Positions 45,046 through 53,814 of a DNA stretch of 64,000 nt are shown piece by piece. The notes under the pieces are model-generated. The model was not told the origin of the DNA and ran no database searches. It saw only the letters and a program-made list of their open reading frames with translations. A program made the translations under genes and the position numbers. This DNA is from Micavibrio sp. (GTDB lineage: Bacteria; Pseudomonadota; Alphaproteobacteria; Micavibrionales; Micavibrionaceae): contig BQJE01000005.1 of the NCBI GenBank assembly GCA_021604545.1, forward strand, positions 1 to 64,000, in the 5' to 3' direction. The first letter of the stretch is position 1. Every line of letters starts with the position of its first letter.

Positions 45046-46917
45046 ATGAAAAAGCATAATTTGGGTAATGAAAACGGGTCTGTTTTGCTGTTGGTTCCGA
45101 TACTTTTAATGGTTCTGGGGCTGTTTATGGTGGGAACAATTAAGAAAGCCGAGACTAAAAGCTTTTACGGTGAGGTCAGAACGCACGAGAAAATGGAGCG
45201 TATCCAGAAAGCTCTATCCATTCATGCCAATCGTTATTACCGCGTTCCCTGTCCGGCCGATCCGAATGATAATCCGATTAATGCAACGTTTGGAACAGAG
45301 AGGGCTGATTGTGAAACCGTTGCTGCCGATCAGGTCGGTATCGTTCCATTTCGTGAGCTCGGTCTGACCGAATTTGATGTCCGTGATGTCTGGGGTAATT
45401 ATTTTACTTTTGCTGTTAGTCCGTCTTATACCAGAACGCCTGTAGTAGGCGGGAAGATTCCTGGAGATTGGTATATTGGAGGTGCAGCTAACGCACCGGC
45501 AACTGATTTGCCTGTACCCTACAATTCTGATCCGCTGGCGACGGATCCTGCCTTAGAATCAACAATAAATCCGGCTAATTTAACCAGTGCTGAAGTTGCC
45601 AAAACATTCGTTCATAAATACTGTCGTAGGGCCGGTGATTGGATTGAGTCGAGTGCAGAGTGGCACCGCGGTGATGACGGTACGAGGCATGATCTAAAAG
45701 GTAATGGTTTTTCCAACGTGTCGTTATACCGTTCTTTAAATAAGAATAATTACAAGGCGCAATATTGTTGTGCCAGCAATGTTGGGGCCTATGATACGTT
45801 TTATGCCGAGGATCATAAGGCGCAGCTGCGTCTTAATCCAAATTCTTACCAATGGAAAAATTTGAGTTTTGCGACCAGCAATCCGAGATGGGGTGGATGT
45901 ACGACGGGAAATGCAGTCTATGATCCTTGGGGGTCGGGTGGTGCCTATTGTCCACCGGAGGGTAGAGTGAAAGGAGCCCTGAATTTGAATTATGGTGAAA
46001 AAGTGCATGGTTTAAAGGGTGGTATGTCTCCTCGCAATAGTTGGAGCCCTACACATGGAAAATTTGTTGCACATACTTTGTATATCGATCTTGATGATTA
46101 TGATGATACTACATCCGGGGCTGGAACCGTCGGGCTTATTTTGGGTATTGCCGATCTTGAAGGTGAAGAAGCAGAGGATTATTTTGTCTATTCGGTCGAG
46201 TTGTATGACGTTGTAACTGATGAAGTGTTGGTGAATCCGGACACTCATAACTACCCGTGGCCTGATTTTGATCCCGATCATGACGGTGACCAAAACGCAG
46301 ACGGTGATCCGTCCACCAGTAATTATGACAGCAACCTGTTTCACAATAGTTATCAAGTGGGCGGTGTTGTTGTTGGCGGTATTGGCAAGTTTGAACTCAA
46401 TGTCAGTGATTTTGAGGAGCAGATCATGGCTATGGGCCATGATCCGGCCAATATCAGGCTGAAGAAGGCTCATTTTCATTCTGATGGGATGTCGAGCCAG
46501 CTTGCCAGTGTTGAAGTTATAAAGAATAACGGACCGGATAACGATTTGGTTGTAGAAAATGAGAATGATGATACATTTTTAAATCCCAGAGGGCGCGGGG
46601 GTTATCGCCCTGGGGACGAGGCCGTTAATGAGGATGTTTCGGCTCCTGAAGCGCCGGCCTATACACTCGTGAGCCATGGTGAAAATGGTGCCGGTGCGTT
46701 TATTGTCGGGACAACCACTCAGATTGATGACTCTAATGCCGGTGATAAAGAACAAGAAAACGCAAGGCATGGTAATCGGACTTTTACCAGTCAGCGTCGT
46801 GTGATTGCTATTGGTAACGATCACTTTGATGACATCGTTCTCTGGGATTCACAAATGTCTCTTTATAATGTTTTGCCAAACGCCACCTGCGAAACGGCAC
46901 AGGCAGAGGTCAATTAA
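45046..46917 (+). CDS. Large prepilin-like protein 4 with Ca-binding-type loop
   Basis: 623 residues. The N-terminal hydrophobic helix (about 12-32, GSVLLLVPILLMVLGL) resembles the prepilin helix, but the peptidase site lacks the +5 Glu. The family motifs YRVPCPADPNDNPINATFGT, DVWGNYFTFAVSPSYTR, YTLVSHGENGAGAF and DDIVLWDSQM are kept. About 300 residues are inserted between the WGN and SHG motifs, including a D-x-D-x-D-G-D-x-N-x-D-G-D loop at about 408-420, like thrombospondin-3 or dockerin calcium sites. Longest of the four; possibly a tip protein. Confidence 0.78.
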   Translation: MKKHNLGNENGSVLLLVPILLMVLGLFMVGTIKKAETKSFYGEVRTHEKMERIQKALSIHANRYYRVPCPADPNDNPINATFGTERADCETVAADQVGIVPFRELGLTEFDVRDVWGNYFTFAVSPSYTRTPVVGGKIPGDWYIGGAANAPATDLPVPYNSDPLATDPALESTINPANLTSAEVAKTFVHKYCRRAGDWIESSAEWHRGDDGTRHDLKGNGFSNVSLYRSLNKNNYKAQYCCASNVGAYDTFYAEDHKAQLRLNPNSYQWKNLSFATSNPRWGGCTTGNAVYDPWGSGGAYCPPEGRVKGALNLNYGEKVHGLKGGMSPRNSWSPTHGKFVAHTLYIDLDDYDDTTSGAGTVGLILGIADLEGEEAEDYFVYSVELYDVVTDEVLVNPDTHNYPWPDFDPDHDGDQNADGDPSTSNYDSNLFHNSYQVGGVVVGGIGKFELNVSDFEEQIMAMGHDPANIRLKKAHFHSDGMSSQLASVEVIKNNGPDNDLVVENENDDTFLNPRGRGGYRPGDEAVNEDVSAPEAPAYTLVSHGENGAGAFIVGTTTQIDDSNAGDKEQENARHGNRTFTSQRRVIAIGNDHFDDIVLWDSQMSLYNVLPNATCETAQAEVN

Positions 46918-46936
46918 GAGAGAATACCTTATATGT

Positions 46937-48163
46937 TTAGCTATATTTCTGTGCGAGCTTGCCTATGGTCAGTCCTTGCACAATGATTGAGAACATCACG
47001 ATGCAATAGGTAACAAGAAGAAGGAAGTCTCTTATATCACTTGAGGGCAGTGATAGCACGAGAGCAACCGATATACCGCCACGCAGGCCACCCCATGTTA
47101 AAATATTGACGGCGCCCGGGCTAAAGCTTCGGAATCTTTTCAGGACGCTTACGGGTAAAATAACGGATAGGTAGCGGATCGTTAGCAAGACAGGGATCAT
47201 AATCAATCCGGCATAGAGTGCAGATTGATTAAATTCAATAATAAGAAGGCTAAAGCCGAGAAGTAAAAATAAAATAGCGTTTAAAAACTCATCAACGAGC
47301 TCCCAAAAATTGTCCAGGTTCTCTTTTGTCTTATCTGACATGGCGTGATCACGGCCTATATTTCCAACAAGCAAACCGGCCACCACCATCGCAATAGGAC
47401 CAGAAGTGTGCAGGGCGCTAGCCAGTTCATAACCGCCCATAACGAGGGCTAGCGTAAGGAAAATCTCTACCTGATAATTATCAACACTGCGTAACATTAC
47501 AAATGCGGTGTAGCCTAGTACCAGGCCAAGAACGGCTCCACCTATAGCCTCTTCAGCGAAGAGCATGGCCACGTGTGAGGCGGTGGTTTCCCCATGTGTG
47601 GCAATCCCCAGAAGTGTTATAAATATTACAACGGCGATGCCGTCATTAAATAGAGATTCACCAACGACTTTGGTTTCCAGCGTTGGTGGCACACCTGCTT
47701 TTTTTAAGATGGCCATGACGGCTATCGGGTCCGTTGGAGAGATCAGTGCGCCGAACAAAAGCGCATAAATAAATGAGATGTCAAAGCCAAGGGCAGGGAA
47801 GATATAATAAACAGCCAGTCCAACAAGCACAGTAGATAAAACTGTGCCAAAAAGTGCCATGAAAGACACAATATATTTTTGATTGCGTAATGTTCCCAAG
47901 TCAACATGGAGGGCTCCAGCAAACAACAGAAAACTTAACATTCCATGCAAAAGGGTTTCAGAAAAATCTATACCATTCATAATATGGCGCACCGATGGCA
48001 AAATATTGATGCCAAGGGTTGGCAAGATCATGACGGCCGCAGATAATATCAATGCCATGACCATGATACCGATCGTCGTAGGAAGCTTAATAAACCGGTA
48101 ATTGATATAGGAAAATAGGGCGCAGAATGTAACCAGGATACTGGTGATGGTAATAATGCTCAT
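46937..48163 (-). CDS. CPA1-family sodium/proton antiporter
   Basis: 408 residues with about 11-12 hydrophobic segments. The signature GALISPTDPIAVMAI and VVGESLFNDGIAVVIF are the ion-binding motifs (Asp, Asn-Asp) of cation/proton antiporters. It exchanges Na+ or another cation for protons across the inner membrane. It converges on the prepilin gene with a 19-base gap and stands apart from the polysaccharide genes. Confidence 0.92.
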   Translation of the reverse strand: MSIITITSILVTFCALFSYINYRFIKLPTTIGIMVMALILSAAVMILPTLGINILPSVRHIMNGIDFSETLLHGMLSFLLFAGALHVDLGTLRNQKYIVSFMALFGTVLSTVLVGLAVYYIFPALGFDISFIYALLFGALISPTDPIAVMAILKKAGVPPTLETKVVGESLFNDGIAVVIFITLLGIATHGETTASHVAMLFAEEAIGGAVLGLVLGYTAFVMLRSVDNYQVEIFLTLALVMGGYELASALHTSGPIAMVVAGLLVGNIGRDHAMSDKTKENLDNFWELVDEFLNAILFLLLGFSLLIIEFNQSALYAGLIMIPVLLTIRYLSVILPVSVLKRFRSFSPGAVNILTWGGLRGGISVALVLSLPSSDIRDFLLLVTYCIVMFSIIVQGLTIGKLAQKYS

Positions 48164-48255
48164 GACATAGATCCTCTGATGGAAACCAAAGCTATATCAT
48201 CTTGCTGTATGATGCGTGAAACCACAAGGCCGAAAGATTTGAAACTTATTGGGAG

Positions 48256-48999
48256 TCAAGAAAACCAGTAGCTCGTACGTTTTCCTATATTGTCGTTGAG
48301 CTTATGCCAGGCTCTGAAAAATGGATAAAGTGCCTTTTGCCGATTTTGTAGCTGTATTGTTTTATCAAAGCGCTTATCACCTATCGTGGATGGAATTTCT
48401 TCGTCAGTGGTAATCGGGCAGGGCAAAAGATATTTAACATCAAGGCCGGTTTCCCATGTGCGGCCATGGATCGTATCAATGGGGAGCCAGAATCTTTCCG
48501 TATGTTCAACCATCTTTTTTGCTGCTTTCAATGTGATCATATAACCAAAAGCACCGCCTTGCGTGCCATATACCCGGCCCAGTGAATATTCAGGTGTTAT
48601 TTGCGTTACTATTTTATGGCTGCGTTTTGGGACAATAAAACGGATGATATCCCACGACGTTTTAGAATTCATTATAGAGTCGAGCAGCTCTGTGAAATTC
48701 TTTTCTTTTAGTATGACATCATCTTCAAAAATAAGGGCTTGCTCAATATTTTCTTCAATCATTTTTTGATAGATTTTACGATGTGAAAGTAGACAACCGA
48801 TTTCTGCTTCTAGCAAGTCGCGTCCAAAATAGCGTAGTCGCTTGTTACGGTCATAATGCGGGTGATCAAAATCAAGCGCTTTGCCGTCAACGCCCTCAAT
48901 AAAATGATAATCTAACCTGGCTGCTTTTAGGCGCTCTTCTGCACTTTTACGCCGCTCTGTTGATCTTGGCATATTAATCACAAAGACAGGGATCGTCAT
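48256..48999 (-). CDS. Glycosyltransferase family 25
   Basis: 247 residues from ATG 48999, with AAGGA seven bases upstream on the minus strand. The motif PVFVINMPRSTERRKSAEER and LIFEDDVILKEK (EDD acid triad), with ALDFDHPHY and GCLLSHRKIYQKM, match GT25 beta-galactosyl or similar LPS transferases. It likely acts in the cytoplasm on a lipid-linked glycan. Donor and acceptor are unknown. It lies beside the sugar-phosphate transferase gene. Confidence 0.88.
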   Translation of the reverse strand: MTIPVFVINMPRSTERRKSAEERLKAARLDYHFIEGVDGKALDFDHPHYDRNKRLRYFGRDLLEAEIGCLLSHRKIYQKMIEENIEQALIFEDDVILKEKNFTELLDSIMNSKTSWDIIRFIVPKRSHKIVTQITPEYSLGRVYGTQGGAFGYMITLKAAKKMVEHTERFWLPIDTIHGRTWETGLDVKYLLPCPITTDEEIPSTIGDKRFDKTIQLQNRQKALYPFFRAWHKLNDNIGKRTSYWFS

Positions 49000-49063
49000 G
49001 ATGTGTTCCTTTTCGGTGCAGAAGCGCACCGTGAAATGATTGCTGTAGATAGTGCTTTATAGG

Positions 49064-50581
49064 CTAACTTGCACCGGAACCAGTAATAACAACTTTAATT
49101 GTTTTTAGGATTATCACAAGATCACCCCAAAGCGACCAATTGCGCACATACCACGCATCCCACAATACGCGCCGCTGGAAGCTTACGCCGTTACGCCCGC
49201 TGGCTTGCCAGAGGCCGGTAATGCCTGGTTTGACAGACATATACTCATCAATTTCCTCACCGTAATCGGCAATTTGATTTTCCAGTATTGGGCGTGGCCC
49301 CACCAGGCTCATCTCTCCTTTAAGAACATTCCAAAGCTGAGGCAGTTCATCAATGCTGGTCTTGCGGATAAACCTGGCAATACGGGTTGTAACACGTGGG
49401 TCATCATCAAGTTTTTGGTATTTGTTCCAATGGGCTTTTGCAGCTGGATTTTTAGCCAGATAGTTATCAAGAAGGTGATCTGATCCCGGCTCCATAGTCT
49501 GGAATTTCCAGCAACGAAAGGCCTTGCCATCTTTGCCAATGCGTGTTCCTTTAAACATTATTGATCCTTTATGGCCTTCAAGCTTCATAAGCATTGCTAC
49601 GATGGACATAGGGATTGAAAAAATCATTAAAGCAAAAAACGCGCCTATCCTATCCATGCTGCCTTTCAAGAAATGTCCCAAAGGCGTAGCGACATCATTT
49701 TTGTTACAGAGCAACATGACGTCATTTCCAAAAAAGTATAAAGGCTTGGTATGATAAAGGCTCATACGTGAGATCGCAGGAATGAGCGCAAACTCAACAT
49801 TATTCTTGTTCAGGAAATCTACAAGTTGATCGCGTTTTTTTCCCCGGAAAGTCTCGAGAGATATGATATAAAAATTATTAGGATTTTTTTGAATATATCC
49901 CTCGCAGTAACTGTTCCCGTCTAGAACAGGAACATTCTTATATTTTTCAGGGAAATCATCACGATCATAATGCTCAGGCTTTTTATCTCTTATAAGAACA
50001 GAGCTTGGGCTTAGCCCCATACCAGGATCACCGTTGAGGGCAAATAGGGTATCGGCAACAACGTGTTCATCGCCGATAATGACCGTAGGCAGTTTCCATG
50101 TTTTTGATCTACTTTTTATTTCGTTGATCACCAACCTAGTTGCAATCAGAAGTACAAATACCAAAGCCCAATTTGTAAATATAAGGGTTCGGGAGTAATG
50201 CATTCCCAGCGCAAAGCTGGCAAAACCCTCAATAAGGAAAGAAAATACAGTTAGCTTGGTTATGGTTTGTACCTGGCTCCACCAGGGGATACGCTTTGTA
50301 TACTGACCATTGGTAAAACAAAGAAATAGTATTCCCATGCATTGTACAAAGTAGAGGAGTTGTCGGATGTTTGCCGTTGAATAAAATTCTTCCAATGAAT
50401 GGATCTGGGAAAAGTTAAGAACAAAAGCAGAAACAGGCAGCGCAATATGATATGCCAGCAGAAGAGCGAGAGCGTCCAACCCAAGAATAATGAACTGGAC
50501 CTTTTTTTCGATAGTGTTCTTATTTTTTGTCGTATCTATCGAACGAACAATATTTAAGTACCCATCTACAGATAAAAACAT
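49064..50581 (-). CDS. Undecaprenyl-phosphate sugar phosphotransferase (WbaP/ExoY type)
   Basis: 505 residues. Four to five membrane helices in the first ~170 residues, a Rossmann-like middle (about 180-300), then a helix and the conserved bacterial sugar transferase domain: WKFQTMEPGSDHLL, KTSIDELPQLWNVLKGEMSL and VGPRPILENQIADYG, SVKPGITGLWQASGRNGVSF. It transfers a sugar-1-phosphate to undecaprenyl phosphate, starting the repeat unit. It is divergent from the wza-like gene. Confidence 0.92.
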   Translation of the reverse strand: MFLSVDGYLNIVRSIDTTKNKNTIEKKVQFIILGLDALALLLAYHIALPVSAFVLNFSQIHSLEEFYSTANIRQLLYFVQCMGILFLCFTNGQYTKRIPWWSQVQTITKLTVFSFLIEGFASFALGMHYSRTLIFTNWALVFVLLIATRLVINEIKSRSKTWKLPTVIIGDEHVVADTLFALNGDPGMGLSPSSVLIRDKKPEHYDRDDFPEKYKNVPVLDGNSYCEGYIQKNPNNFYIISLETFRGKKRDQLVDFLNKNNVEFALIPAISRMSLYHTKPLYFFGNDVMLLCNKNDVATPLGHFLKGSMDRIGAFFALMIFSIPMSIVAMLMKLEGHKGSIMFKGTRIGKDGKAFRCWKFQTMEPGSDHLLDNYLAKNPAAKAHWNKYQKLDDDPRVTTRIARFIRKTSIDELPQLWNVLKGEMSLVGPRPILENQIADYGEEIDEYMSVKPGITGLWQASGRNGVSFQRRVLWDAWYVRNWSLWGDLVIILKTIKVVITGSGAS

Positions 50582-50901
50582 AGTGACTCTTTCCTTTCTC
50601 GATACGTTGTAAAACGCTCGAGAAGACTTAACTCAGTTGCTTTCATTCTGAAGTTATACTGCACCGCAGCATACCTTCCCACGTCAGGCTTTTTAACAGA
50701 AGTTATATAAAATGAAAAGGAAAAAGTATACATAACACTAGATTTTCTTATATTTGTGATATTTAACCTGCAATTAAGAACTTTCCTTTTTAATGGGCTA
50801 TGCAATTTGTCTGCCAAACAAGTTGTATTTGGCTAGAAAATATCTATTATCACGGATGCATCATTTAAGTATTCCATAACATTAAAAGAGTTAAGCTTAT
50901 T
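50582..50901. other. 320-base gene-free stretch
   Basis: The region between the divergent sugar transferase and Wza-like genes. AT-rich; it presumably holds both promoters, but I see no clear consensus. A weak TTGTAT (50823) and TATTAT (50845) pair with a 16-base spacer reads toward the Wza-like gene. No hairpin or repeat stands out. Confidence 0.5.
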
Positions 50902-52095
50902 ATGCGCGCTTCTAAATTAGCAATCTGTCTTTGTAGTCTTATGTCGCTTGCGGCATGCAGCCTCTTTCCTGCGTCAGGGCCGTTTAGCTTGGACATGAAA
51001 AAAAATGCCTCTGTGGTAGTAGAAGCTGAAGATCTAGCCACAGAAGAACAAGCCGGTTTTGACTACGCGCTTGTTGAGATCTCAACGCCGGTTACGCAAT
51101 ATCTATCCTCTTTTGACAAAGAATATTCTTTCACTGGAGACTGGCCTGTTGATACAAAATCCAAGAATATTAGAATAGCGGTTGGCGATACTGTTCAGGT
51201 CACGATTTATGAATCCCAGTCGGGAGGTCTTTTTATACCTGTTGAATCTGGCGTGCGTCCTGGAAACTTTGTTTCAATACCGGCTCAAATTATCGACAAG
51301 AACGGTGTGATAGATATTCCTTTTGCAGGGACTGTTTCTGTTGTTGGCAGAACACCAACCAGCATATCAAAAGAAATAACTGAAAAACTAGGGAACCGGG
51401 CGATTGAGCCACAGGTTGTTGTCTCTATAACGGGTAGGGGTGGTTCAGAAGTTAGCGTTATTGGTGAAGTCGGCGTGCCGAGCCGTTTTTCTTTAAGTTT
51501 AAGCGGTGATAAAATTCTGGATGCTATTGCACGTGCCGAAGGTCCTCGTTTCCCAGGTTATGAAACCTTGGTCAGTCTTCAAAGAAAAGGGCACGAATGG
51601 ACGATACCTTTTGATTTGCTGGTTCTTAAGCCTGAAAATAATATAGATTTGCGTCCGGATGACACGGTTTACGTGTACCGGGAGCCAGAAATGTATCAGA
51701 TGTTTGGCGCTTCCGGTTTTAACGGCGCATTTCCTTTCGTAAAAAGAAATATGTCGCTTTCTGAAGCTATTGGTCAATCACGCGGTCTGGCGGACCTTCA
51801 GGCTGACCCGGAAGAGATCTATTTGTATAGATATGAGAAAAGAGGGCGCCTGCTAAATATGGACTCCACAATAGCATTGCCCGAAGGTGCAACTATGGCT
51901 GATACAGTGCCTGTTATATACAAGCTGGATGTACGTGATCCGAAGGGATATTTCCTGGCGCAGTCTTTTCCAATTGAAAACAATGATGTTATCTACATTG
52001 CCAATGCTAAATCCGTTGAGTTCACGAAGTTCCTGAGCCTTCTAGGTCTGTCGTCAGTTACAAAGATCGGCACACAAAACGCTGTAGAACAGTAA
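50902..52095 (+). CDS. Polysaccharide export outer-membrane lipoprotein (Wza/KpsD type)
   Basis: 397 residues. Lipobox LAAC with the modified Cys19. The N-terminal poly-export domain has VGDTVQVTIYESQSGGLF, and the SLBB-like segments follow (VIDIPFAGTVSVVG, VVSITGRGGSEVSVIG, RPDDTVYVYREP). It should form the outer-membrane channel for capsule or exopolysaccharide. Works with the Wzc-like protein at 56289. Confidence 0.92.
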   Translation: MRASKLAICLCSLMSLAACSLFPASGPFSLDMKKNASVVVEAEDLATEEQAGFDYALVEISTPVTQYLSSFDKEYSFTGDWPVDTKSKNIRIAVGDTVQVTIYESQSGGLFIPVESGVRPGNFVSIPAQIIDKNGVIDIPFAGTVSVVGRTPTSISKEITEKLGNRAIEPQVVVSITGRGGSEVSVIGEVGVPSRFSLSLSGDKILDAIARAEGPRFPGYETLVSLQRKGHEWTIPFDLLVLKPENNIDLRPDDTVYVYREPEMYQMFGASGFNGAFPFVKRNMSLSEAIGQSRGLADLQADPEEIYLYRYEKRGRLLNMDSTIALPEGATMADTVPVIYKLDVRDPKGYFLAQSFPIENNDVIYIANAKSVEFTKFLSLLGLSSVTKIGTQNAVEQ

Positions 52096-52099
52096 ATAT

Positions 52100-53167
52100 T
52101 TACCGATCTTGTTTCTTAAGATTGGTGACAACTTCCTTTATTGCCGCGCCGTTGTTTTTATCGGCTATAAGCAATGCGTCACCGGTGTCAATAACCACAA
52201 TATTTTCAAGTCCGGCAACAGCAATCAAACGGCCTTTCGTTTTTATCAAAGAATTTTGAACATCGGCGCATACGGCTTGTCCCTCTATGACATTGCCGTT
52301 TTCATCTTTGGGGAGAAGTTCCCAAAGGCTCTGCCATGAGCCGATATCCGACCATTCGGGGTCACAAGGAACGACAGCAACTTCAGAGCTTTTTTCCATG
52401 ACGGCTTTATCAAATGGTTCGGCTTGTATAGCTTTGTATAAATCAGGCAATATTTGCCCCTGCTCAGAACCGCGCATAGAGTCTACGACTTGTGACAGTA
52501 TTGCGGGTGAATGTTCTTTGAACTGGGATAGAGCACTCTCTGCCATAAAAAGAAACATGCCGCTATTCCATAGATATGTTCCTAGTTCTAGGTAAGACTG
52601 CGCTGTTTTTAAATCAGGTTTTTCTACAAACTTATCAACTTTATGTACCATTGGATTGGTTAATGCTGGTCCCTGTAAAATATATCCGTAGCCGGTTTCA
52701 GGCCTTGTTGGTTTAATACCGAATGTAACGAGATGTCCTTTGCTTGCGGCTTCCACAGCAAGGCTACAGGCTTTTTCCAGCTCTTCCTCATTACCGACGA
52801 AGTGATCGGAAGGCAGAACCCAAAGATAAGTATCATCACCGAAATGGTCAGCTACGTACTTTGTCGCTAGCGCAATGGCGGCAGCGGTATTGCGTGCGTG
52901 AGGCTCGCAAAGAATATGTTCAGGGTTTTGTATATTAATTTCCGCTAGTTGCTCTTTAACAAGGTCTTCCTGAGATTCATGTGTGACGATCACAAGTTTT
53001 TCTGCCGCCCCCCCTGTAATCTTTAACGCCCGTTTTATCGTTTCCTGCAGAAGGCTATCCGGCCCTGCTAATTTTAGAAACTGTTTCGGGTTCTTCTCGC
53101 GGCTAGCGGGCCACAGGCGTGTTCCGGATCCGCCACATAAAATCACTGGTATAATGAGCGCATTCAT
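52100..53167 (-). CDS. manC: Mannose-1-phosphate guanylyltransferase
   Basis: 355 residues. Nucleotidyl-transfer motif VILCGGSGTRLWPASREKNPKQF at the N-terminus, then PSDHFVGNEEEL and ETGYGYI, and FVEKPDLKTAQSYL. It makes GDP-mannose from GTP and mannose-1-phosphate. It lacks the fused phosphomannose isomerase domain; a separate one is divergent at 53341. Confidence 0.95.
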   Translation of the reverse strand: MNALIIPVILCGGSGTRLWPASREKNPKQFLKLAGPDSLLQETIKRALKITGGAAEKLVIVTHESQEDLVKEQLAEINIQNPEHILCEPHARNTAAAIALATKYVADHFGDDTYLWVLPSDHFVGNEEELEKACSLAVEAASKGHLVTFGIKPTRPETGYGYILQGPALTNPMVHKVDKFVEKPDLKTAQSYLELGTYLWNSGMFLFMAESALSQFKEHSPAILSQVVDSMRGSEQGQILPDLYKAIQAEPFDKAVMEKSSEVAVVPCDPEWSDIGSWQSLWELLPKDENGNVIEGQAVCADVQNSLIKTKGRLIAVAGLENIVVIDTGDALLIADKNNGAAIKEVVTNLKKQDR

Positions 53168-53340
53168 ATTTCTTACCCGTAAAAAGAATTATTGAAAATA
53201 AGGTCTATATGTGGTAACAAGCTGAATATAATAACACAACACCTATTTTTAGTTGATTTTTCGTGTGGGAAAACAGACTTGTCTTCCTTATAGTTTGCGA
53301 AATTATAGACAAAAAAGCATGGTTTTTAAAAGGCTTAGAC

Positions 53341-53814
53341 ATGATTGGGCAAAATTCAGATTATAAAATAGGGGATGCGGACCGGCGGCCATGGGGCTCC
53401 TATGTTGTAACAGGGGTAGGTAAAGCAGGTGATGGTCGGGATTACTGTGAAAAAGAGATTATTATCGCGCCGGGCCAAATTTTATCCTTGCAGTCTCATA
53501 AGTTGAGGCAGGAATTCTGGACGCTACGCGAAGGATCACTAACTGTTATACGTGATAGTGAGCGCAGAGTTTTGGATCCAGGGCAAAGCATAGATATTCC
53601 TGTCGGAGCTATTCATTGCATGGCGAATTTGGGAATAGTTGCATGTGTTGTTACGGAGCGTCAGGAAGGTACTTGCCGGGAAGATGATATTATTCGGTAT
53701 AGCGATGTCTATAATCGGGATACGGTCCAGGCAGATGCAAAAGTAGAAGAAAGTATTGTTCTTTATCAGCAGGTATTAGAAGATATTGATCAACTTAAAA
53801 AGAACATCGCCTGA
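53341..53814 (+). CDS. Mannose-6-phosphate isomerase, type II cupin
   Basis: 157 residues from ATG 53341, with AAGG eight bases upstream. The cupin core includes RPWGSYVVTGVGKAGDGRDY, LSLQSHKLRQEFWTLREGSL and IPVGAIHCMANLG, equivalent to the isomerase half of AlgA-type enzymes. It would supply mannose-6-phosphate for GDP-mannose. The stop overlaps the next start in TGATG. Confidence 0.88.
   Translation: MIGQNSDYKIGDADRRPWGSYVVTGVGKAGDGRDYCEKEIIIAPGQILSLQSHKLRQEFWTLREGSLTVIRDSERRVLDPGQSIDIPVGAIHCMANLGIVACVVTERQEGTCREDDIIRYSDVYNRDTVQADAKVEESIVLYQQVLEDIDQLKKNIA

Noticed and set aside
46012..46479. 155-codon minus-strand frame inside prepilin-like gene 4
   Set aside because: It is Ile/Thr-rich antisense of an AT-rich insert, with no upstream signal.
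50566..50817. 83-codon minus-strand frame in the gap before the Wza-like gene
   Set aside because: It overlaps the sugar-transferase start and has low-complexity aromatic sequence with no ribosome binding site.
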